A stretch of 38,400 nt of DNA from an uncultured Erysipelotrichaceae bacterium (GTDB taxonomy: Bacteria > Bacillota_I > Bacilli_A > Erysipelotrichales > Erysipelotrichaceae), in the NCBI GenBank assembly GCA_944326175.1, contig CALVCY010000012.1:1-38400 (forward strand). The letters run 5' to 3'. Below are positions 14,501 to 20,844 of this stretch, in pieces. Positions within the stretch are counted from its first letter, which is position 1. Every line of letters starts with the position of its first letter. Below the pieces are notes generated by a model. The model searched no databases. It was not told where the DNA came from and was given only the letters and a program-made list of their open reading frames with translations. A program made the position numbers and the translations under genes.

Positions 14501-17337
14501 CTTATCAACAGAATGCCTTGATCGGATTTGAGTATGTTCCAGATCAAAATGAATCCATGACTTATATCAATATGGATACGAATAATGACGGTCAAATGAT
14601 GGACTTTCATGGCGTATCGATGGATTTGATCCAAACTCATCCTTTTGACTGGGAAGACTTGAAAGTATTATGGTCGACCAACGAGGGAGAATCCTTTACT
14701 TTATCCAAACCACGGCCAATCGAATTATATGATTCATTTTCCATATCTTATGGTGATGGACAATGGCACGCTACAGTGGTCGATCAACAGCAGTTTTCGA
14801 ATGTAAGTACATCATTGCTGCTTTGTAAGGAAATGGCACCGAATATTTCTCAATTGAGTTATTCCGATTTTTATGATGGTATGATCATCGAAATCGATGG
14901 AACCAACTATACATGGATTAAACGATCACTGAGTGATCTGCATTATCTGGGTACACTGGTTGATTCGAACGGGAATGAATATAATTATTGGATCGTAAAT
15001 GTGAGCCGTTATGGTCAAACTTCAATGGATGATATGCAGCTTTCATCCAATACGTTTGATGTTATGATTCCGCAGGATACGTTTGAATTGACTTATACGA
15101 TGATCAAAGATCAGTTGGATCAAAAGGATATTTCATATGGATTCGTTGGCGAAACCATGTTATATCTCGACCAGAAAGAGTATGACTTTATCATAGAATC
15201 TTATGATGCAGAAAAAATCATATTGGTGGATGAAATGGGGAAACGCTTTACGATAGATGCATTGCCGAAAGGGAATGCATTAAAAACGATGACTTTCTTT
15301 CCGTTGAATACCCCAATCGATATATCTGATCTATTTTTGGTGCAAGAAGGGCAAAGTATTGTATTGGATGCACCGTTGGTAAATGGTCAGACCATTGGTA
15401 CTTTGGATGGTACGGTGCTGACGTTGACCCAGCCATCCGCATTTCAACTGAAATTGATTGAACCGATCGAACCATTACCAATTGCATATGATCAATTGAA
15501 GGATCAGATGATCGCAGAACCCATTACCGTGGATGGTCAAACCATCATTATCCAAACCATCGATGATGAAAAAATCGTCTATATCGATCAACAGAATCAA
15601 TCTTGGGTTTCATTGAAACCAACACCGTTGGATTTGGACCAAATCAATCAGATCAATTCAAATATCCCCTTGTTACTCAAGGGGATATTTGAATTTATGG
15701 GTCATGAATATAGCGTTGAATCATTAACGACGGATGGTTCAACCATTACTTCCATCACCTATTGTGATGTGATCAGTGAAGATTGCTTCATCAATGATCA
15801 GGCCACTCCCCAAACCCCATTTACCGTAAAGGCCGTCATTGATTGTTTGACTACCGCTGACGCTATAAACTCCTCAGTTCGAAAAGACTTATACCCAATT
15901 TTTCATGGCGTCAGCGGTGGTGTTTATTTAAGAACGGTCGATATTGATGATCATAACCGTCCGATATCCGATTACAGTGTCACGATATATGAGGATCCAG
16001 ATGGACTTTATCCAATCGAAACACTGCGCAGTGACAACATGGGTGTGGTTGACGTGTCTCATCTACCGGATGGTTCCTATTATTGGAAGATGCCGGGTGT
16101 GATGATGCTTCAGTTATTTGAGGTTGTCCATGAAACCGGTGGTCTAACCATCGAGAACCTGAAATATGGTCAAACCTACATGGCTTGTGAAATCCAACCA
16201 CCAACGGGTTATATGGTCGAACCTTCTCAGGATATCTGTCATACATTTACCGTGGATGAAACCATGGGATATACCATCGGTATCGACCATCAATCGATTA
16301 CATTAACCAATCAAAAACGGGATATCGACGTCACTGCGTATAAGATCGACTCGGATGATGCAAAAACATTACTCAATGGTGCTTTGTTTGATGTCTATGA
16401 TGTCAGTTATGAAGGTAAGAATATGTGTGATTATATTTCATGCGATGATCCCCAAATCCCAATGATTCAACCCAAAACTAAAATTGCGACATTGCTCAGT
16501 GGTGGTATTTATATCCACGAGACGGAATATCGTTTCATCAATCCGTTGGATTATTCCACATTGCTTGAATTGCAACCGGATCCGGATATAGGAGATACAT
16601 TTACCGTGGATGACGTGATCTATACCATCATTGATATCTGGTTCAAGGGAAGCGATGATCAACATATCCTCTATACCGATGGTACGAACGAATACAATGC
16701 TTCCATGGATGAACAGATGATCGCCACGAATTATGACGATGTCCCCTTGCAGTATGTGATTTATCAATTTGCACAGAATCCTCAATTTGATTCTCCGTAT
16801 TATGCGCAAACCGATGAAAATGGTGAGATCCTGTTTGTCCCTTTATTTGAAAATGAAAATGGAGAGCGTATATATCATCGTGGCGATTGGTATTACCGCA
16901 AAGTAAACGTTACCGATGCATCGGGTGAAATCATCAAGGATGATCTAAGTGCATATGATCTTGATGAATTGATTGTCAGTGAAGCGTATCAAGCACAGAT
17001 GCTTCAATGCAATCCAGGACGAATGGATCTTGGTGATATTGATTACGGTAGCACATTGCAGTGGTGCGAAATTCGCTCCCCGCTCAATTACCTGCACAAT
17101 CCGGTGTGCGAGATCATGGTACTGGCGCCTTCGATTTCTTTTGATTCTGTGAATCATTACAAACGTAATGAGCGCATTATCCGTTATCGCCGCAAAAAAC
17201 GCGGTTATCGTCTGATTCGCTATCAGACATTACGGTTGCGAGCAATGTCGGATACGATCGAATTAAGTGATTGTGCTTTGGATTGGTATCGATCCGATTA
17301 TCTGTATACAGGAGTTGATCATGGGAACAACCGATGA
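11506..17337 (+). CDS. Giant thioester-domain / SpaA-type surface adhesin without recognisable sorting signal
   Basis: This 1943-residue protein has a Sec signal peptide (hydrophobic residues 6-18, cleavage near VSA). A Ser/Thr/Pro-rich linker covers about 30-125. A thioester domain follows: Cys196 in YYCIDP and Gln250 in ATQILIW are the pair that forms the internal thioester used for covalent host attachment in TED adhesins. Several SpaA/CnaB-like domains follow, starting near residues 408, 548, 1472 and 1609. Between and within them is a long run of short beta-rich modules of about 50 residues. Two of these, at residues 606 and 1681, share DYSTL, then a PD, then D-x-F and D-x-x-Y. The C-terminus is basic (RRKKRGYR) with no LPXTG-like motif and no membrane segment, unlike typical pilins. 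The start has AAAGGAG. It overlaps the next gene by 17 bp. Confidence 0.85.
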   Translation: MKTIIRLILMVLVLLLEFNHVSAFCLEIDDPLLSPVPEKEQGESNVATEIQPITNVEEDGVLEATEPLPEISSTPTSSPLSSFEESRVPTETTESSPTPTTSPISSEVSDGNETTSPSIPQPNNVDEIVERSETEYGMKWERIEQSEAVFDLLNQLDQGISTHAFVSGERVAKYTSPHFGYITQFHFDDSGFVYYCIDPTTLFHDGEGYIGSTITFDKISFENLLKISQIMSFGYGFDGKNSVDYFIATQILIWEVLGYSIDGITLLDGTPIDVSAQKEEILNDIVELRTQPSFHGTTIKCPFNAECIIPDGNQVLSTYYEIDETATSKNFAPGYPYIDDENNLHVKYDTLFENVKPVRVKSNAGGYYAAVEAMLLMTKPGSQDLLGGRLPDPIEDAELNIVSDTRDLTVDKVDEYTIQALPGTTFQIAYDEKFTHLIVPNCDVGLVSEEDSLALNVSGSCSIYNRDTRKFDTMQAGAYWTVGSDGALHIDQLLPVDGYSTILNTEPGVYWIREIDAHQGYVVNTIPYRIDLKESNHYSYMNLNRDVDLTIYKTDENMDKVYLDGAQWVIYEVPKDGEIHYSDGLPIGLTNAPNDGIPQESVHQTMQMDYSTLVSLLPDYQVDDLFIWQDHLYRVNSVLSDRVVVGVTNLDNLARIDLTEAMIPSDISVNDDFVIDGTTYILRMRRANALIVEDENGLLYISEQYPLTYKDVSTWNVDEIHEMDSDTYTLVEITPFQAILDAVYREKTMLDATKEEDFLSAIDQIEGMMLDDIHDAIGHNINLNGTSVTVVEIQGESNIESIVVEDTIETRFTLNNEPLVESDLPQTIEQSYGYTMIQVIEPQYEFKAISDQEDVHGQTITVKMDMTNPWLSFETVQSLFPWQTNLISVGATIDQTYTKVLHDPISFDTLLQTYQQGMNEYMIEDQIYQLIDVGYDEFNQIISITVTDKDGTLHVVDVNHPLNGPEYEYTVQWQCTNVVQPAFIVRFDQAYDHFFMTYPYQQNALIGFEYVPDQNESMTYINMDTNNDGQMMDFHGVSMDLIQTHPFDWEDLKVLWSTNEGESFTLSKPRPIELYDSFSISYGDGQWHATVVDQQQFSNVSTSLLLCKEMAPNISQLSYSDFYDGMIIEIDGTNYTWIKRSLSDLHYLGTLVDSNGNEYNYWIVNVSRYGQTSMDDMQLSSNTFDVMIPQDTFELTYTMIKDQLDQKDISYGFVGETMLYLDQKEYDFIIESYDAEKIILVDEMGKRFTIDALPKGNALKTMTFFPLNTPIDISDLFLVQEGQSIVLDAPLVNGQTIGTLDGTVLTLTQPSAFQLKLIEPIEPLPIAYDQLKDQMIAEPITVDGQTIIIQTIDDEKIVYIDQQNQSWVSLKPTPLDLDQINQINSNIPLLLKGIFEFMGHEYSVESLTTDGSTITSITYCDVISEDCFINDQATPQTPFTVKAVIDCLTTADAINSSVRKDLYPIFHGVSGGVYLRTVDIDDHNRPISDYSVTIYEDPDGLYPIETLRSDNMGVVDVSHLPDGSYYWKMPGVMMLQLFEVVHETGGLTIENLKYGQTYMACEIQPPTGYMVEPSQDICHTFTVDETMGYTIGIDHQSITLTNQKRDIDVTAYKIDSDDAKTLLNGALFDVYDVSYEGKNMCDYISCDDPQIPMIQPKTKIATLLSGGIYIHETEYRFINPLDYSTLLELQPDPDIGDTFTVDDVIYTIIDIWFKGSDDQHILYTDGTNEYNASMDEQMIATNYDDVPLQYVIYQFAQNPQFDSPYYAQTDENGEILFVPLFENENGERIYHRGDWYYRKVNVTDASGEIIKDDLSAYDLDELIVSEAYQAQMLQCNPGRMDLGDIDYGSTLQWCEIRSPLNYLHNPVCEIMVLAPSISFDSVNHYKRNERIIRYRRKKRGYRLIRYQTLRLRAMSDTIELSDCALDWYRSDYLYTGVDHGNNR
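15657..15693. repeat. Perfect 16-bp inverted repeat inside the adhesin gene
   Basis: TTCAAATATCCCCTTG (15657-15672) and its exact complement (15678-15693) surround the loop TTACT. It is stronger than several of the terminators in this window but lies mid-gene and has no T-run. It encodes SNIPLLLKGIFEF, between two of the short beta-rich modules. Confidence 0.75.
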
Positions 17338-17875
17338 AGCAAAAAAGCCTATGTTTACGGACTTTTGCAGATATGATTCGGATTGTCAGGCGGGATATGT
17401 CTGTGATGTCAATCGTTGCGAATTACCGCAATATTTAAATGAGTTACCGCAACAAAGTGAAATCGGTGCAGACAAATTCATCGTGGATAGCGAATTGGGT
17501 GAACCCTATGCACTTTTGGAAGAGTCATTGGTCGAACCCCGATGGATTGAGGAAGATGCAACAGAAGTGACCTACATCACGGATGAGTGCGGAAACATTT
17601 TTGATCAACAAAATCAGTTAATTTGGGGCAATGGCGATTGTGGTGTGAATGATGCGGTGGTTGGTAGCCAAAGTAGTGTGATCAGCGCCATCAATGCAAA
17701 GAAACCAAGTTGGCAGGCGAATGGTAAGGATTCACAGAGAATCATCGTTCATACCGATTCGTTGATCGAGCCGCAGTTGAATTCTGCGGTTCGATTTGGT
17801 CTGTGTGGATTAACCATTGTGCAATTGGTGGTCGGTTTGATTTTACTGCTCCGGTATTTTCGTTATGTTCGGTGA
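17321..17875 (+). CDS. Cys-rich protein with C-terminal membrane anchor (possible sortase substrate)
   Basis: In this 184-residue protein the N-terminal part has a compact cysteine motif (CRYDSDCQAGYVCDVNRC from residue 16), like small disulfide-rich modules of secreted proteins. No N-terminal signal peptide is visible. The C-terminus has a hydrophobic span followed by a basic RYFRYVR tail, and just before the span stands EPQLN, which resembles class B sorting motifs (NPQTN). A sorting signal normally needs an N-terminal export signal, so this is tentative; a tail-anchored topology is the alternative. The start at 17321 has AGGAG 8 bp upstream and overlaps the adhesin by 17 bp. Its stop overlaps the start of a 29-residue peptide gene, so the cluster is tightly coupled. 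Confidence 0.75.
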   Translation: MGTTDEAKKPMFTDFCRYDSDCQAGYVCDVNRCELPQYLNELPQQSEIGADKFIVDSELGEPYALLEESLVEPRWIEEDATEVTYITDECGNIFDQQNQLIWGNGDCGVNDAVVGSQSSVISAINAKKPSWQANGKDSQRIIVHTDSLIEPQLNSAVRFGLCGLTIVQLVVGLILLLRYFRYVR

Positions 17876-17954
17876 TGGAATGCTTTGGGTGATCTGGTTG
17901 GCTTCTTTGTTATTTCTGATGTGGATGATTCTGATCAATCGTGATCCAAAATGA
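17865..17954 (+). CDS. 29-residue single-span membrane microprotein
   Basis: This short frame fills the gap between the Cys-rich gene and the sortase gene. It encodes MFGDG followed by a continuous hydrophobic stretch of about 19 residues (LWVIWLASLLFLMWMILI) and the tail NRDPK. Its start overlaps the stop of the upstream gene by 11 bp and its stop shares ATGA with the sortase start, the usual sign of translational coupling. An alternative start at 17880 would give 24 residues. No strong Shine-Dalgarno is present, consistent with reinitiation. It could be a sortase partner or simply a coupling element. I recognise no family. Confidence 0.6.
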   Translation: MFGDGMLWVIWLASLLFLMWMILINRDPK

Positions 17955-18718
17955 ATCGAAGAAAACATAAACGACGGTTGCGTCGATGGGTCAAATTATG
18001 CATGGTTTCAATTGCCGGAATCCTTGGAATATCATGCTTTATAGCTATGTCGATGGCTTCGTCGAAGACGATAAAAATAAATCCAGAAAAGGCAATGCTA
18101 ACCTCGCATGTTAATCAACCCGAGACAACGAGTGTTCCCTATGGATTAGATGAGTTTCAGACGATCAATCCTTATATTGTGGCGATTGTGGATTTTGAAA
18201 ATACGGATGGTACATACAGAATTCCGATCGTCGAAACATTTTCATCGACGGATGCGGATTTTTGGATGAGTCACGATATTTACGGAAATCCAAGTACGCT
18301 GGGTAGCGCATTCATTGATGAACATACTCCGCTGCAGATTGGCTCAAACCATTTGTTAATCAATGGCCACTCCTCTTATTCCAATCAACGAATGTTCACA
18401 TTCATGCTCAACTACCAAACCGTCAATTACTTTAACGCCAATTCCACATTCACGTGGATCGATGATCTGGGTTCAAGCACATACACGATCGTTGCGTTTG
18501 CGCATTATCCAATGAATGAATCCATTCAAACTACCGCGGTATTTTTGAATACTCATATCGATGCAACCGCATTAAAGCAATATTTGATCCAGGATGAATC
18601 CTACATTTTGCATAAAAGAGATATCGATCTGACTGCGGATCGATATCTTTCTTTTGTGACATGCGATCAGCAAGATAAATCAAATCGATATATTCTCATT
18701 GCCCGTAAGGACTCCTAG
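17951..18718 (+). CDS. Sortase, class B-like
   Basis: Sortases cleave a C-terminal sorting motif and attach the protein to the cell wall or to another pilin. This 255-residue enzyme has a basic N-terminus, a membrane anchor at about residues 13-36, and an extracytoplasmic catalytic domain. The triad is visible as His140 (INGHSS), Cys238 (FVTCDQ) and Arg246 (SNRYIL). The TC motif and the short Cys-Arg spacing fit class B better than A or C. It starts at the ATGA shared with the microprotein. It is the only sortase in the window, and the obvious candidate substrates are the Cys-rich protein and the giant adhesin upstream, neither with a canonical LPXTG motif. Confidence 0.85.
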   Translation: MNRRKHKRRLRRWVKLCMVSIAGILGISCFIAMSMASSKTIKINPEKAMLTSHVNQPETTSVPYGLDEFQTINPYIVAIVDFENTDGTYRIPIVETFSSTDADFWMSHDIYGNPSTLGSAFIDEHTPLQIGSNHLLINGHSSYSNQRMFTFMLNYQTVNYFNANSTFTWIDDLGSSTYTIVAFAHYPMNESIQTTAVFLNTHIDATALKQYLIQDESYILHKRDIDLTADRYLSFVTCDQQDKSNRYILIARKDS

Positions 18719-18760
18719 CTGCTCATAAAAATAAATCGACTTAAATAGAAAGAGGATAGT

Positions 18761-19240
18761 ATGAAAAATCAAACGAAGAAAACATATTCCAAGTTACATG
18801 TGTTCAATGGTCAGGCCAATCGTCATTATGTTGTGGCCGAAGGCTACGTATCCAAAAGTAAGGATATCGTTTCCCGTACCTTCAAAAATGATGGTGGGGA
18901 TGAGTTACCAATCTGTAGTGTCTACATGAATCTGATCAATCAATCCGCACAGATCGATCGTGTTTTGGAGGCCATGGATGCAGATTTGGATTGCGTGTTT
19001 ACCAATACCGATAAGGAAAACACTTTTACTACCATCAAAATCAGTGGGTTTGGAAGAGTTGCTGAGCGCATGACCAAAGCATTGGTTCCAGGATGCCGAG
19101 TACTGGTCAGTGGCTATTTTCAACTGAACCATTGGCAGGCGGACCATGAATCTGCGCGGCGTGCTTTGCTTGTTATCAATGTTTCCGAATTCTGGGTGAC
19201 CCGATATCCTGAAAAAACGGAAACGCAATCCCATGCTTAA
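18761..19240 (+). CDS. SSB-like OB-fold protein
   Basis: The middle and C-terminal parts of this 159-residue protein match the end of the single-stranded DNA-binding fold: TTIKISGFGRVAERM (about 92-106), then GCRVLVSGYFQLNHW and LVINVSEFWVTR. The N-terminal strands are less typical. It lacks the acidic DDDIPF-type tail of replicative SSB, ending instead in a short polar TETQSHA. This suggests an accessory paralogue, of the kind found on mobile elements or in competence, rather than the main SSB. It has its own good ribosome site (AAGAGG) and lies 42 bp after the sortase. The T-box leader of hisS follows. Confidence 0.62.
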   Translation: MKNQTKKTYSKLHVFNGQANRHYVVAEGYVSKSKDIVSRTFKNDGGDELPICSVYMNLINQSAQIDRVLEAMDADLDCVFTNTDKENTFTTIKISGFGRVAERMTKALVPGCRVLVSGYFQLNHWQADHESARRALLVINVSEFWVTRYPEKTETQSHA

Positions 19241-19243
19241 GAC

Positions 19244-19271
19244 TTGAACCTTATGGTTTTGATGGTATAAT
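19244..19271 (+). promoter_or_regulatory. Promoter of the hisS-aspS operon
   Basis: TTGAAC (19244-19249) and TATAAT (19266-19271) are 16 bp apart, and TGG before the -10 also makes it an extended -10. Transcription should start near 19278, directly at the T-box leader. Confidence 0.75.
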
Positions 19272-19277
19272 CCACTG

Positions 19278-19527
19278 CGTAAGTCAATGAAGCCGATTAT
19301 CCTGAAGGCGGCGGTGTCAGAGAGCATGTGAATGGTGAAAGCATGTACCGATCGTGGCAGGTGGACCCGGCTTGGACGATGGATCGAACGCCTTTGTCAA
19401 TAGGTCCATCCGGTTGGAACCGTTATCTTCTCAATGAGTGCATGGTTGAACTAACCATGAATCAAGGTGGTACCGCGGGTAAAAATTTACACGTCCTTGT
19501 TGATTTTCAACAAGGACGTTTTTTTGA
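19278..19527 (+). promoter_or_regulatory. T-box riboswitch (hisS-aspS leader)
   Basis: The leader holds the hallmark T-box sequence TGGTACCGCGG (19468-19478) and a terminator in which ACGTCCTTGTTG (19491-19502) pairs with 19508-19519 followed by seven T. Upstream, stem I contains AGAGAG and GAATGGTGAAAGC-like apical elements. In my hand fold the base of stem I (AAGCCG pairing with CGGCTT, 19369-19374) leaves TGGACC in the specifier loop, so the specifier is most likely GAC (Asp) at 19364-19366; a His CAC codon is not evident there. Uncharged tRNA would favour the antiterminator and so raise synthetase expression. Confidence 0.9.
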
Positions 19528-19548
19528 CGTTATGCAAAGGAGGTTAAA

Positions 19549-20844
19549 ATGAAACATAACTACCAAGCCCCACGTGGCACAGTGGATATTTATGGTGAGG
19601 AATTGGCTTGTTGGCAACAGGTCGAAGACGTCTTCCGTCAGTTTATGCACCTGTATGATTATTCCGAAATCCGTACCCCGATATTTGAAGATACCGGTGT
19701 ATTCAAACGCGAAAACGATTCCAGTGACATGGTCAACAAGGAAATGTACACCTTTACCGTCAATCATAAAGATTCCCTTACCCTTCGCCCAGAAGGAACG
19801 GCTGGGGTGATCCGTAGCTATGTGCAGCATAAATTGTTTGCATTGGGTGAAGGACATAACAAATTTTGGTATTTTGGTCCGATGTTCCGTTATGAGCGGC
19901 CACAAAAAGGCCGACAGCGACAATTCTATCAATTCGGTGTGGAAAATTTGGGCGAAAAATCGCCATATGTCGATGCCGAAGTGATTGCCATGGGCTATTC
20001 CATCTTGAAAGCACTGGGGCTAAGTCATATCAAAGTCTGTCTCAATACATTAGGGGATGCAGCTTCTCGTGAAGCATATCGCGTAACACTTCGCGACTAC
20101 TTCAGACCATATTTGGGTCAGATGTGTGGCGATTGCCAACGTCGTTATGAGCAGAATGTATTGCGTTTATTGGATTGTAAGATCGACCATGATCAGCCGT
20201 TTATGAAAAACGTACCATCCATTCGTGATGTGCTCAGTGAAGAAAGCCGCATCTATTTTGAATCGGTATGTGCCACATTGGATGCACTTGATATCCCGTA
20301 TGAGATCGATGATCGATTGGTGCGTGGCTTGGATTACTATACCGATACAGTATTTGAAGTGATAAGTACCGATGAAGCGAGTGGCGCACAATCGACGGTT
20401 TTCGGTGGTGGTCGGTACGATAATTTAGTGGATTATTTTGGTGGCCCTTCACAAAGTGGCATTGGTTTTGCCATGGGTATGGAGCGCCTAATGATCCTTG
20501 CAAATGCCGAAGGTGTCTTTTCTGATTTGCACACCCCATTGGATTGTTACATTATGACACTGGGTAATACGCAACAGATGGGTGTGGTTTTATCCACCCA
20601 GTTACGAGCGGCCGGATATCGTGTGGAAATGAATTTTGCAAATCGCAGCATGAAAAGTCAATTCAAAAGTGTTGATCGCTTCAATGCCACGACTGTATTG
20701 ATTTTGGGTGAAGATGAACTCGCCAACAATACCGTGACTTTGAAACGTGTAGCAGATCAGCATCAAGTCTCGATCCCGATGGATCAATTGGTTGAAACCA
20801 TGGATGAATGGTTAATGGATACGGAGGAACATCATCATGAGTAA
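19549..20844 (+). CDS. hisS: Histidyl-tRNA synthetase
   Basis: HisRS charges tRNA-His with histidine in the cytoplasm. The 431-residue product has the class II core. Motif 2 lies near residues 105-130 (FGPMFRYERPQKGRQRQFYQ). The HisA motif is GLDYYTDTVFEV near 262. Motif 3 is GIGFAMGMERL near 305. The C-terminal anticodon-binding domain follows. Full length for the family. The start has AAAGGAGG and follows the T-box terminator by 22 bp. The stop overlaps the aspS start by 8 bp, so the two synthetases are translationally coupled, a common Bacillota arrangement. Confidence 0.97.
   Translation: MKHNYQAPRGTVDIYGEELACWQQVEDVFRQFMHLYDYSEIRTPIFEDTGVFKRENDSSDMVNKEMYTFTVNHKDSLTLRPEGTAGVIRSYVQHKLFALGEGHNKFWYFGPMFRYERPQKGRQRQFYQFGVENLGEKSPYVDAEVIAMGYSILKALGLSHIKVCLNTLGDAASREAYRVTLRDYFRPYLGQMCGDCQRRYEQNVLRLLDCKIDHDQPFMKNVPSIRDVLSEESRIYFESVCATLDALDIPYEIDDRLVRGLDYYTDTVFEVISTDEASGAQSTVFGGGRYDNLVDYFGGPSQSGIGFAMGMERLMILANAEGVFSDLHTPLDCYIMTLGNTQQMGVVLSTQLRAAGYRVEMNFANRSMKSQFKSVDRFNATTVLILGEDELANNTVTLKRVADQHQVSIPMDQLVETMDEWLMDTEEHHHE

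Noticed and set aside
17100..17340. Frameshift hiding an LPXTG signal at the adhesin C-terminus
   Set aside because: The other two plus-strand frames were inspected in part and show stops (for example TAA at 17264-17266) and no LPXTG-like motif. Read-level data would still be needed to exclude an indel.
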